Notes: generated by a model not told the origin, from the letters alone. DNA of 64,000 bases from Seriola aureovittata (GCF_021018895.1 NC_079368.1:10175001-10239000), one strand, 5' to 3'. Positions 1-10,430 are shown, counted from the stretch's first letter. Program-made: numbers and translations.

Positions 1-1065
1 TGAGAGGTAAGTGCATTACCATTCATGGAGAGAGAGAAAAGGAGGTTGTGGAGCAGAAAGTGGCTGCTGCCTCTTTAAGATGGGTTTAAGTGATCAAAAT
101 TTCATGCAAGGCTGCAATTGGTGGTATAGTGTTGCTCTTTAAGAGAGTTGCCTAATGATTGCCATGTGTGGACAGTGGGTTTTGGAAGGGGATTTTGTGG
201 AGGCAGGGGCTGGGGGGGCTGAGACTAGGCCAGACTGTGAAGTAGACTGGTGAGGTCTGGGGGCTGGGGAGCTTGGAAAGCTGAGTGGAGAGGAGAGAGA
301 AGTCTCACGGAGGGGCTCAGAAAAGGCCAGCCATATGAGATTACAGCATACCTAAGAAATGCGCTCGTCGGGAAAGTTTGTGTATTTTGGGAAGTGCTCC
401 AAATTTTCCACAGACAGCTTTTTATTTTTTCGGTTATCTCACTCTCCCCCGCCTCTCCCTCTCTTCGTAGTTTGGACTAATTGTGTGGCGTAGCGCCCGC
501 TGAGTCAATATGAGAAAGTCTGCTCCCTTTCCTTTTTTTTTTCTCTCCCCTCACCTCTCTTTCCAAACATCCAATGATAGTATGTGTATTTTTGAATGCA
601 AAGGATAACATGTCTGTATATTTTTCAAGCGTATGGGTTCAGGGTGCTTTTGTAGGTTTAATTTAAAAAGGATGAAATTTTGTAGAGGAGAGCCCCAGTG
701 TCTCTGGCTTGTGGCTGACGGAAACGCCGAGCAGTAGCGAGATAGGCTCTTAGGGGACACGCTCCACTGGTGTCCCGGGAAAATAAACACAGGACATTAA
801 GATGTTTGATTAAACTTGAGGAAAGGTTCATCTGATATTATTAGAGTAATCGTAGTATTTATTTCTCTTTGACGCTCATTATTTTTGCCGCCTTTCTGCT
901 CCACACATGCACCAGAAAAAAAGTAGGTCATAAACACGGCTCATTCCTTTTTTACAAACTCTCTGCAACTGATTAAAGGCAACTGCAATTAAATTCAGTT
1001 TTCCTCTTTACGATCATTTGACAAACTGAAACCCACCTGAGCTGACACATATTTGGCTTCCGCAG
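1..1065. other. Noncoding stretch, no gene seen
   Basis: No reading frame here looks like a protein and no repeat family is recognised. The sequence holds a purine-rich, G-rich patch near 180-310, a T run near 531-541 and AT-rich DNA after 780. A GTAAGT word at 9-14 would make a good splice donor, but only eight bases precede it, so an exon cannot be judged. Confidence 0.6.
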
Positions 1066-1545
1066 GTTGGACAGCAGCTCCTCTAGCAGCTCCACCATAG
1101 CAGCGAATACAGGCCCTGCCTCCACCTGCTGTTCAGCTCTCGCTCTGTGCAGTCACAGATCAGCAGCCGCTGTGGTCTCTGTGTTGAACTCCAAAGGCCT
1201 GCCAACACTGACCCGCTTCCACAGAGGTGGTCAGAGGGCTCGCTGCAACCGCTCTGACTCCGGCGCTAACTGCCTATAGCTCGACAGCACCTCGACACCC
1301 TGTCTTCCAGGCTATTCAGTTACGTTGGTGTAGTCACTAGTAGTGTTATTATGGTCTTTACTGAGAGGGAAGTGCCACAGTGTGAGGAGAAATCAAAGAC
1401 GCCTGGTGCAGTCAGTGTCAGAGAACAGCGCAAACTGACAGTTTAGCTATTTCACTGCGATTCGGAAGCTGCTGTGTTGTTTATCTGCTAATTAAACTGC
1501 TCCACTCTCTAAAGACAGTAATAAAGAGCTGAAGCATAAACAGAA
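1066..1545 (+). other. Possible terminal exon (weak)
   Basis: A CAG at 1062-1064 after a modest pyrimidine stretch could be a splice acceptor. It is followed by a frame open from 1067 to a TAG at 1277-1279, about 70 codons, beginning with a serine run (DSSSSSSSTIAANTG) and ending RCNRSDSGANCL. An AATAAA polyadenylation-type word lies at 1520-1525, so the order acceptor, open frame, stop and poly(A) signal is complete. Against it: the serine run is a translated AGC-rich tract, the frame has no ATG start of its own, the acceptor is weak and I recognise no protein family. It could equally be a noncoding RNA exon or chance. Confidence 0.15.
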
Positions 1546-1591
1546 GATGTCAGCTTATTACCAAAAACTAAATTATACAAGTTGTGATTTT

Positions 1592-1615
1592 TGTGTGTGT
1601 GTGTGTGTGTGTGTG
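1592..1615. repeat. (GT)12 microsatellite
   Basis: An uninterrupted GT dinucleotide array of about 24 bp in AT-rich DNA. It is likely length-variable between individuals. Confidence 0.95.
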
Positions 1616-1700
1616 AATCGTGTGAGTTGTTGTGTTTTGATGGTTTGCAGCTTATGCTACTGTTGCCACCCTGACAAAAAAAGAGAGAAAAAATGTTGTT

Positions 1701-2240
1701 TCTTGTTACAACGTGAAAAGTTTCTCTTTTATCAAAATCCTGTTTTATGAAATACTATCCCAAACTTTTCCTGTTGTATCAAAATCTAACTTTATCTTGT
1801 TACGTCATGAGATGTTCTTTTTACACAAAACCAGCGTTACTCATTAAAACACATTTTTCTTGTTATTACATAACAATCTTGTATGTTGTTGTTATAGCAA
1901 AAAAATATGTTATTATTAAACGAGAAAAAGATTCATCATTGCTTTAAGAGACAGTGTAGCCTGTGATAAATATATTACACACATATATTGTGTATCTGGA
2001 CATGTGACGGTTGTCTGAGGAAGTTTCCTGATGTAATGAGAACGATGTTTTGTGGGAAAATTGAATAATTTGGTATCTAGTAATGATGAGATAGTGTAAT
2101 AACATGTAATATGTTGTTATAATGTAAAGAAAAGTGTATTCCTTATAACAAGAAATTGAGCAAACGTTTCCTGTTACGGTGGTAGCAATGTGCTATCGTA
2201 GAAGCAGGATTAATACATGTTATCGTATGTAATTCTGGTT
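1701..2240. repeat. Degenerate tandem/interspersed repeat with TTGTTA units
   Basis: Diverged copies of a TCTTGTTA-like or TCCTGTT-like unit start at about 1701, 1738, 1769, 1795, 1858 and 1877. Gaps are roughly 20-37 bp with one double gap, suggesting a decayed array of about 30-bp units. Related words in the other orientation (GTAATAACATG, TATAACAAGAAA) occur near 2095-2160, so the whole may be a palindromic element. It resembles TTGTTATAACGAGA-type repeats that I recall from teleost genomes. Class is unknown and no coding capacity is visible. Confidence 0.5.
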
Positions 2241-2993
2241 CCTTTTCATGGCATGGTAACAGGATAGTGAATTGCAGATGTATACATTGGTAGAATTAGT
2301 GTTGACTGAACCTGTCGTCAGAGTTCACAGATAAAAAGAAATTTGATATAATGTAATTTAATCACTGATGGGAGGCAAAATCCTAATACATGGATAACAA
2401 GTGATATAGACACACGGCGCAGTCACAGGAAAAGGGATTTATCTGAGCCTGGCTCTGTCGCTGGCTGCCCTGCTCTCTGTCCCCTCTCTCACATAGATAC
2501 TTATCAGCTTTTAAAGGCGGCGATTCACCCCTATCACCCATCAACAGCACCTTGCGACACACGCTGCCTCACCACTACAAATCCCATTACTTTTATCCTT
2601 AGCTAATACTGGGGTGCTGTTGCCTCCTGTCAGGGCCCACAGCACAAACAATTTGCTTTCTTCCTCCTTCCATTTCACAGAACTGCTCACGGTCAGAGAG
2701 AGGGGGTGAGGCTGGTTAGGGTGAGCTGCAGGCCCTGCTAGAATTGTCACACAAACTTTGAATTGGTTGCCAGAGTTATAGTAGCTCGGGGGGCAAAGAA
2801 TTTGCTTTCACTGGATGTGCCAGTGTTATAGTACCAGCCTGGTAAGAGTCCTACCTAAAGAGACTATAAACTGAGCGTGCACTGATTATGTGCTACAAGA
2901 TATATTTCCTTTATATACTTTCAGCGATATAATATGTGTGTAGGGAGCCTTTATTTGCGCTGCAGTTTGATCTAACTAGCTACAGCCGTAACA

Positions 2994-2994
<1 letters not shown>
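2241..2994. other. Noncoding stretch, no gene seen
   Basis: Mixed-composition DNA with no recognised coding frame, repeat family or motif cluster. Confidence 0.6.

Positions 2995-3028
<34 letters not shown>
2995..3028. repeat. (CA)n microsatellite
   Basis: About 34 bp of uninterrupted AC dinucleotide. Confidence 0.95.
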
Positions 3029-3031
<3 letters not shown>

Positions 3032-4129
3032 CCAGCCCATCATCCCTGATGCGTCAGGGCTTGTTGTGTTCACTCTCGGCCAGACTCCGCCTGCCTGACC
3101 CTTCTGACCCGAGTGCATTCCTTTCTGAGGTGATTGGCAGCCCATGCAAATACTACACACCCATGACTGGCAGTAAGAGCCACTCTGTGCCCTTCCCACA
3201 ATGCCCCTGGCCCCTCCCCGTCAATAGACGCTGAGCTGGCGTCATTGTCCAGATACAGTGACCTTTTACCTCTCCAAAGTTAGCGCTTCCTGGGAACCAC
3301 CCCAGAACTTTTCTCCGATCTGTATTGGAATGTGCGACACGTAGGCATGATCTCTCTGTTTACCTCCCCTCTCTCCTTGCTATCTCTGCGTTTTTCTTCT
3401 TCACTATCTCTGTCTGTATCCCTCTCCCCCTGGCAGTCCCAGTTGCGAACACAACATAGCGGGGGAATGTTTTTTAAAGCCCACTAAACAATATTCTATT
3501 AGCATAAATTTGGTTCTGTTTCTCTGCCTTTCTGCAGTGTCACAGTCAGATCTCTTTGCTTTAAGGATTGAAAGGTAAACAGCTTTAGGTGTTGTTTGTG
3601 GGTTGGCTTTCCTTCTTGGCATGACAAGGCCTTAGGGCACCGAACGCATTACAGCTCTAACTGTGTCAAATCTCAGAGGGCTGGAAGGACCCCAGCCAAC
3701 CTGTGTTCTCTAATGTCACACACCAGCAGTAAGCCAAGTCAATAAAATGAACACCCAGTGATCAAAGAGGTGACAAGGATGCTCATGACAGTTGGATGAA
3801 ATTCCAAGTTTCTCTACGACACAACACAACACGGTGATGCAAACCCTCTGCATACATATCTTCCCCTGCAGCACTCTATGTGAGTGGTAGTAAAAGGGCT
3901 TGGAGGTATTTGGATCATTAATAGATCCCACCACTGAGCTGTTGTGCACTACTGTACACTGCCTGGGAATATTCCCTAATGATTTCCACGGACCTCAAGC
4001 CTGCTCCTTTTCCCCTCCCTTCCTAATCTGTTATTCCTTTTGTTCATTTGCCTTTTGTTCTTTCTCTTTATATTTTTTGCTTCTATTCTTTAATTACTGT
4101 TCCCACCCAGCGAGGGCCCTGTCTCTGTG
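3029..4129. other. Noncoding stretch, no gene seen
   Basis: Mixed DNA with pyrimidine-rich patches near 3350-3430 and 4000-4080. The open frames here are short, unrelated to any family I know, and overlap one another on both strands, as expected by chance. Confidence 0.6.
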
Positions 4130-4152
4130 CCCCCCCCCCCCCCCCCCCCCCC
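4130..4152. repeat. Poly(C) run of 23
   Basis: An unbroken run of 23 C. C runs this long can form i-motifs (G-quadruplexes on the other strand) and are prone to assembly and replication errors. They generate the false glycine or proline tracts seen in open frames crossing this point. Confidence 0.95.
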
Positions 4153-4249
4153 TGTGTCCCAAGAGAAGCAGGGAGACGCGACCATGTGGCTTTGCTGACA
4201 ATGACATGAATGGCCATGGTGGCAGGGCCACCTCTCTGAGGACTGGGAC

Positions 4250-4450
4250 ACATGGGGGAAGGAGGGGGCAGGGGAGGTGGAGGAGAAAGGATGGAGAGAA
4301 TGAAAAGGGGTGGGAAAGATGAGCGCAGGGAGCCCCGGTTCAACCCTTATTTCTCTTTCTCTATTCTCCGTGGTTGGGAAGGAATTCTCAGTTCCCTGGG
4401 TGGTTTCAGAGAGAAAGGTGGAATGAGGAGAGGGGAGGGGGAGGCGGTTT
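4250..4450. other. Purine-rich (AG) tract
   Basis: The plus strand is strongly purine-biased (repeated GGGGA, GAGGAG and AAAGG words) apart from a short central break near 4338-4372. This is simple-sequence DNA, not a gene. Open frames through it are glycine/arginine/glutamate-rich artefacts. Confidence 0.7.
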
Positions 4451-4737
4451 AAATCACGGAGGACAACAGGCAAACAAGAGGCAAAACTTCAACAAATCCT
4501 CATTTTCTATCAGCACTTTAGCACTTGGTGATGTAACAGCTGTGCCCAGGAGGCCAATAAAAGTTAATCACAGAGGATTATTTAGCCACCAGTCAAGCTC
4601 CGTGGAAGACTCTGAATCAGTGCTGATGCTGGTCAAGAATTTATTTCTAGCGAACACTGTTGATCCATAAAAAGCACGACGGCCACCACTGAATGGCTGC
4701 TGTGAGTTCTCCATTGAAGAGGGTAATAAAGACGGCA

Positions 4738-4764
4738 ATGATGATGCTGATGATGATGATGATG
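4738..4764. repeat. (GAT)n trinucleotide repeat
   Basis: Nearly perfect ATG/GAT triplets with one interruption. Read on the minus strand it gives a serine run, which is not evidence of coding. Confidence 0.9.
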
Positions 4765-5098
4765 TTGATAAAGATGAGGTTGGTGGTGTTAATAACATGT
4801 AGTTAAACTATTCGATCCTCAGCCGTAACATCGTGCAGTATGTCGCGGAAAATATGCATCTTGCTGTGAGCAACCACAGACACATACCGTATAAGGGTAT
4901 AATAGTATGTACACACACATCTGTGAATAAGTCTATATTCCCTCCAAGCTGACAACTTAATGCTGTCTCAGCCACAGCAACAAGATGAAATCAGATTGGC
5001 AGGATATCATGAAAATCCAGACTGAGAGTGAGCTCATGAAAATCTGTAGAATAGAATAATTCACATCTAGGCTTGAGAAGGAGAGACAACGTCGTTTA

Positions 5099-5166
5099 CC
5101 CCCCCCACACACACACACACACCCCAGCACTCACACACGCACACACACACACACATCATCATCATC
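5099..5166. repeat. C run, (CA)n and (ATC)n compound repeat
   Basis: A run of C, then AC dinucleotides with interruptions, then ATC triplets. A compound microsatellite. Confidence 0.9.
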
Positions 5167-5292
5167 CCACCCCCACTCTCCAACCCACGCATGTGAGTCT
5201 CTGCCAACTAGTCCATGTTCATTCCGCACACATCTCCACCAGATAATTTTTGTTTAAATAGAATCGCTTAAAACAATTAATTACAGTCGCCT

Positions 5293-5370
5293 TTCTCCCC
5301 CACTATGCACCTCTTCCACCCCCCACCCCCACCCCCCTCCACCCCACACCCCACTCACACCCTCTTCCTC
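5293..5370. repeat. C-rich CCCCCA tract
   Basis: Degenerate CCCCCA/CCCCT units. The complementary strand has several runs of four or more G in close succession, so it has G-quadruplex potential. Confidence 0.75.
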
Positions 5371-5384
5371 TCTCACTCATTCCC

Positions 5385-5580
5385 CTGCGTCGTAGGAGAT
5401 ACAGGCGGTAATAAAAAGGCGTTTATTGGACGATTTTCTGGAGGCCCGTTGGTTATTAACATGTAAATTAAATCATCACAGCTGTTCCATTTTCAATCAG
5501 ATGGAGTTTGAGGGAGGCGGGGCGCAGACGAGGACCCGGTGCACTGATTTTATTACGCACACCTTCATTAGGAGCCCTGC
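5385..5580. promoter_or_regulatory. CNE-like segment (candidate enhancer)
   Basis: A repeat-free segment between two microsatellites. It has words typical of developmental enhancers: GGTAATAAAAAGGCGTTTAT, GGTTATTAAC (HNF1-like half palindrome), GTAAATTAAATCATC and GATTTTATTACGCAC (AT-rich homeodomain and Cdx/Hox-type sites). No coding frame is convincing. The call rests on appearance only. Conservation was not measured. Confidence 0.35.
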
Positions 5581-5589
5581 AGCCACGAT

Positions 5590-5653
5590 CACCACCACCA
5601 CAACAATCAACCTCCTGACACACACACACACACTCACAAACACACACACAAAC
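5590..5653. repeat. (ACC)n and (CA)n compound repeat
   Basis: A short ACC triplet stretch followed by interrupted AC dinucleotides. Confidence 0.9.
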
Positions 5654-6179
5654 ACTTGGAAAGGCAGGCGCACAGGCACAAACAAACAGCACACTGATAA
5701 TATAAAAATGTTCCCACTAACATGTAAGCTACTCCCACATAATGTGGAAGTGGTCACTCAGTGTTTAAAACCCATTTCTATTAGCTGCAAGATAACAAGA
5801 ACACAAAGTCAAGCTGCAATACATGAAAATATTGTAGTATTAATATCTAATCTGCCAAGTTGCAGCTGAAAATTGTGCAAGATTTTATGTGTAATATTCC
5901 AGCCTCACCTTGTCCAGCCAGTGGTAATGTGCATGAGCTGGTGGCAAGCCCAAATGCTCACAGATCAATACTTTTCCCCTGATTGTTTCACTGAGTGGCT
6001 ATCTTGTCCTCTGAGCTCTTGACCCAAACATGAAAAGCAACATGCTCTCAAAGACAATGACGCCTCACTGATGGCTGTGAAAAAAAAAAAAAGCCTCGTG
6101 TCTTTAAGCAGAAAAAGCACCCGCACCCTCCTCCAGGCCCCCGGAGACGAGCAGGCAAAAGGCAGACGAACGGCTGTAA
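5654..6179. other. Noncoding stretch, no gene seen
   Basis: No gene or recognised repeat. A 12-base A run lies at about 6080-6091. Confidence 0.55.
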
Positions 6180-6320
6180 CTCACAGAAATTGTCAGAAAA
6201 CGCAGCAGATGATGGACTTTATCAATGATAATTTTTCTAATGCATATATATGTTTTAAAGGCCTGCGAGACGGCCAATCTCATAAAAGGAGCAGTATTTA
6301 AAAGCGTGGGGCAGTGAGAC
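6180..6320. promoter_or_regulatory. CNE-like segment (candidate enhancer)
   Basis: A repeat-free AT-rich core with TTTATCAATGATAATTTTTC and TAATGCATATATATG next to a moderately GC-rich part (GCCTGCGAGACGGCCAATC, containing a CCAAT word). The composition contrast and lack of simple sequence resemble vertebrate conserved noncoding DNA. Appearance only. Confidence 0.3.
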
Positions 6321-6589
6321 TAAGGCTGTGATGAGATATTGGTAAGCCTGTGTGGAAAGGTTAATGTTGCCCACAGAACGTGCTAATGGTCTGGATTTGA
6401 CAATGGCCTGTGGGGAGTGTGGTGGAAACCTCACTGAAGCTAACTCATTGACACATAAATTGTACATTTTCAACAATTTCATTATCACCTACACCATCTT
6501 ACTGTGACATATATCAATAGGGATGAAGTGGATGGTCTTATTTTTCTTGCTTTCCCCCCCTTAACTCACAGGCCTGAGAGGATATTGAT

Positions 6590-6850
6590 CTTTCATCTTT
6601 TCAGAGGAAGAATCACATTATTGCCAATGGAGAATAAAGTGCCGCAGCCATATTGAAATTAAAGCACAGGAAGCGGTGGCATGCAGCAGTAAAGTAATGC
6701 ATGTCAAAACATTAATGGCTTTTATCTTCCTAATAACTGGATCAGCTGATTTGCAACATTTTGTACATAAATAATGTACAGTGCAGTGATCAGCTAATTG
6801 AACAGAAAGGAAGTGATTACTTTGGAGGCAAAATGAATGTGCCACGCTTG
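6590..6850. promoter_or_regulatory. CNE-like segment with palindromes (candidate enhancer)
   Basis: A repeat-free segment with homeodomain-type words (CATTAATGG, TCCTAATAACTGG, GCTAATTG), a perfect 10-bp palindrome ATCAGCTGAT at 6741-6750 that contains a CAGCTG E-box, and a perfect inverted repeat TGTACAT/ATGTACA at 6762-6780 with a 5-bp spacer. A second ATCAGCTAATTG follows at about 6789. Such clustered bHLH and homeodomain-like words are typical of neural or mesodermal enhancers, but factor identity is inference. Confidence 0.4.
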
Positions 6851-7391
6851 AAACCTTGCACAATCTTATTATCTTCTTTTCCGCAAAATATATTAGGGGG
6901 GCTACAAAATACAGTGCTAATATACTGTCTTTGTGGATAACACTTGGAACATTGCGGTGGTTTTTTTTCTTTCTAAAAAGGCTTTTAGGGGGATTTTTGC
7001 CTTTGAAGAAGGATGGAAATAGTAAATCGGTGAGCAGATTGTATAGCAGAATGAGGGAGGTGAGGTTTGTCTCTGTGTTTGGCGCTGAGGAGTCAGACAG
7101 CAGCTTGTATGGGTAGTGGTGAGATAATGGATTGACCTCTAGTCTGCCCGTGCAGAGTGGCTGCATTATAGCAAAGCCAGTGTGAATAAAAGAAAAGATG
7201 GTTATTTTTAGCGCCTGATTGAAATGCTGAAGGAATCTGCCACTGGGCTCAGAGAGCAGAGTTGTGAGAGAGATAAAATTATAGTAAAAGAAAGAAAGAA
7301 AGAAAGAGGGAAGATGAAGGTAAAGCAAAAAAAATTTGAGGAGCTGAAAGAAAAAGCAGTCAGGGAACTTGTGGATATGAACATTTATCAT
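6618..7391 (-). other. Unexplained 257-codon open frame
   Basis: The longest ATG-to-stop frame in the window. The product begins MINVHIHKFPDCFFFQLLKF and is rich in L, F, S, I and H, with several hydrophobic patches (near residues 10-45 and at the C-terminus). I recognise no domain. It overlaps the palindrome-bearing CNE-like segment and the GAAA repeat at 7288-7307. The minus strand is pyrimidine-rich here, which lowers stop-codon frequency and can produce long frames by chance. No promoter, splice site or poly(A) signal supports expression. Probably not a gene. Confidence 0.12.
7288..7307. repeat. (GAAA)n tetranucleotide repeat
   Basis: Five consecutive GAAA units, within the minus-strand open frame of 6618-7391. 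Confidence 0.9.
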
Positions 7392-7474
7392 CTCAGTGCA
7401 GTTAGTGGTGCTGATGCTTACATTTACTCAAAAAAAAACAAAACAATAGATACAATCCCAATAGGAGATGCCTA

Positions 7475-7700
7475 ATTTACATAAATTATATATTAATCCA
7501 GATTAATTAGCATATATATTTGAATTAGGATTTAAAGGCTTTAAGGCCTATTTTGATTATTCCACTATGACTCTAACCTCTGATCACTCTGAAAAGAGGA
7601 TGTGAATTTGTATATTCAACGTTAATACACTATGCTAATAGTGGCTAATACTGATATGCAGATTTACTTAATTACTAAATGGATTTTACTCTACTTTGCC
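7475..7700. promoter_or_regulatory. CNE-like AT-rich segment (candidate enhancer)
   Basis: Dense AT-rich homeodomain-type words in DNA that is not simple repeat: TATTAATCCAGATTAATTAG, AATTAGGATTTAAAGG, TGCTAATAGTGGCTAATACTG and ACTTAATTACTAAATGG. ATTAATCC/GGATTA are bicoid/OTX/PITX-type sites (established consensus). Conservation is not tested. Confidence 0.35.
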
Positions 7701-7769
7701 ATGCTTTGCCACAGCGAGTCAAGTATGTTTGTTTTAGTTTATGTTCAAAGAGGCTTACAGGAACTCACA

Positions 7770-8340
7770 TCCTGCAATTAATGCGAGAGGATAAACTTTG
7801 CCGGATTTTGGCTGGTTTCCCGTTTCTTTGAGACAATAAAAGCCCACCCTACATTTCCTCCTCGTCTTTATGATTATTGCCTTCCTGAAAATCATCTTCA
7901 TCATCGTTCTAATTTGCCTCATTAGTTACAGTAGTTAAGGTAACGATGATCCTCCTATAATATGTCACCAACCTTATTGTGTAATCCAGAAGAGGTATAC
8001 ATGCCACTGTCGAGCCCTATTAGAAACAGAGAAATAATCTCTCTCTCCCTTGAATATATCAGCCTAGTAAACAGTGCAGTTTATTGGCGCAGGCTGCTGT
8101 TTTATGACTTAATCTCCTGTGGTAACGCAACTTGGCTACAGGTCATATTGGTTTATTGCCGTGGCACTAAATAATCAATAGCATGGATGTTGGGATGTTA
8201 TTGCAGGCCTGTTCTGGATTGATCTACAGAAGATGCGCGAGATTTCGCCGCCTTCGAAATGACAGGTAGAATATCACACAGAAAGCCATCACAAGCTGCC
8301 GTCTTATGATCAAGTGCTTCCCAACAAGCTGCAGTCACTT
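7770..8340. promoter_or_regulatory. CNE-like segment (candidate enhancer)
   Basis: Repeat-free for over 500 bp. Visible words include GCAATTAATGCGAGAGG, GAGACAATAAAAGCCC, CTAATTTGCCTCATTAG (near-palindromic), ACTTAATCTCCTG, AAATAATCAATAGC and TTATGATCAAGTGC (NKX2-like AAGTG). ACAATAAA and ACAATAG-type words fit SOX sites. Open frames here are short and unrecognised. Confidence 0.35.
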
Positions 8341-8729
8341 TTAGGTGTTTGAAGATGCTGTAGCCACAGAAACAAAAGAAAACTTGAAAAAGTTATATTT
8401 ACAGATACAGTTTTATGATATACTACTGCGTGCTTTGCTTCCTCCTTTGTTTTGTTTTGTTCCCCCACCTTTCTGCATATGTAATTACGATAATGTCAAA
8501 CACCTATTTATGGTGTTTCACCCTCGTTGTTTTTCACATGTTACACGCTGAGGGTGTCAAGTTACTCATAAAAGGAGATGCAGGAAACGTATTTACCCCA
8601 GAAGTACGGTATGTCTCCACAATTACCAACCGCTGCCACCTTTAACCCAACAGGCTAAGGATACGCACCCCTCCACATCCAGGCCCCCATCTCTTGTGTC
8701 ACATGCAACATTGAATGTCTGTTATATTA

Positions 8730-8970
8730 CATTGATCAAGGGGTGATAACTTGCAATAATTGGATGTTAAATTAAAGAGCTCTCTCCTAGTTCTTGCCAT
8801 CTCAATTGTAATTGTCATTGGGTGGCAGTTATGATGATGTATGAGGGATTGTGTTTTGCGCAGTGGAGCATGACCCTGATGAGTAATGCTCCTTTTGGCT
8901 GCTTGGCATCTCTCCATTTCTCGGCCTTTGCTTTAATGTGCGCCGATTGGAATATTAAGAAGACCAACGG
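8730..8970. promoter_or_regulatory. CNE-like segment (candidate enhancer)
   Basis: A repeat-free block with GCAATAATTGGATG, AAATTAAAGAGC, CAATTGTAATTGTCATTG (two AATTG words plus a TGTCA TALE-type site), GCTTTAATG and CGATTGGAATATTAAG. The local reading frame of about 70 codons on the plus strand shows no known motif. I favour regulatory DNA over coding. Confidence 0.35.
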
Positions 8971-10233
8971 GTGGCAAAAGGAGAGAGGGGAGAGGAGGGA
9001 GGGTAAATATGGCTTCGAGTTTCTTGAGGAAGAGGATTAAGGAAAGCAACTTGCGAAATATATGTGTTGCTCTCTCGGTCAGCGTGTGTGTTTGAGCACA
9101 CTGCAGTATATTCTATGTCTCACCACCCTTGAGAGTCCGTCTCTGCCTCCACAGAAGAGCTGTTTTGATTCACTGCTATCTGCTTGTCCCATGCCAAGCC
9201 TGCCATGCTGTCACCTGACCTAGGAGTGACAAAGCAGAGTCCTTACCCCTTATTATGAGAACATGAGGTCAAAGGCACAGCCGCACATGACAGACACCTC
9301 CTCACTTCCCGACCCCTGTCACTTCTCATCCATATGAACCACCACCATAGGCTCCATGTTGCAGACAAGGACACTCTACTACTCAAGTATATCATCCACA
9401 GAATTCATCCTCTGGGGCGACAACCTCTACACAAGGTCCTTTACAAAGAAAAAAAAAGAAACTCTTCATGGTATCGACAGTACAGTGCGGTTGCTAACCG
9501 TCTTCCCACTCAGACTGTTGGATTGCCTGAGTCTGCTGTGCCACTTTAAGCTTTTAAAAACAATTCTATTAGAAAAATGAAAGTTTGGTCACAAGGGTGA
9601 AAAACTAATGTTTATTGTCACAACTAACAGTGTTGTAGAGATGTGCAATACATTGTTAACAATTCCTGTAAAAGCTAATGCATCTTTTCAATAGCTCACC
9701 AGTGTTTAACCTGTACTCCTTAGCTGATGAGCAAGCAAACAAAAATTTATTGTGGCGCTGCTATAGCTGACGACAGAGAGTTACAATTCATAAAACTGTC
9801 ACCTGCTCCAGCTCAAGCTCAATAAAAAGCTTACGGAAAAGAAATGGCCCAACACCAGGGTGAAAAAAAAAAGAAAAAAAAAGACTTGTTGGAGCACGGC
9901 CAGAATCTCACATTAAAGCTCATGCATGCAGGCTAGGCTGATAGAAAAATAAACCCGTTAAAAACTACACAAACAGTCTACAAGACAAATCTAGCAGACC
10001 CATAGATAAATATACACTGCGGCAGACACGTAAACATGGCAACGCAAACATCCTGGGACATCCTTGGATACGTTCACAAGCACTGCGTCTCATTCTAAAT
10101 AAGCAAACAGAGGCAGAGGTAGATAGCAGATAGTGAGCTAGCAGTTCCCGTTGCAGGGGAAGACGAGGGGTGCAGCCCAAGTATTAGGGCTCACATAACT
10201 ACCAGGCCTAGAGTAAATACACATGTACCTATA
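8971..10233. other. Noncoding stretch, no gene seen
   Basis: A purine-rich patch at 8976-9045, an A-rich tract at about 9858-9883, and otherwise mixed DNA. No recognised gene, repeat family or RNA. Confidence 0.55.
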
Positions 10234-10410
10234 CTTTACACACACACACACACGCACACATTTTCACACATGCTCACACTTTCTAAGTTATCCTCTGGAG
10301 GCTAATACGGCAGCAAATTACCATATTCAACAGGCTCATCTCCCTCTACTCATTAACAGATAAACGATATGCCTATATTTAAAGTACTGTCACACATTAG
10401 TGTCATCATG

Positions 10411-10430
10411 ATATGTGTGCGCGCGCGTGT
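10411..10430. repeat. Alternating purine-pyrimidine GCGCGCG tract
   Basis: Twenty bases of strict purine/pyrimidine alternation centred on GTGCGCGCGCGTGT, flanked within 100 bp by CA-rich DNA (10234-10275 and 10472-10498). CG/CA alternation is the classical Z-DNA-forming sequence. Confidence 0.85.
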
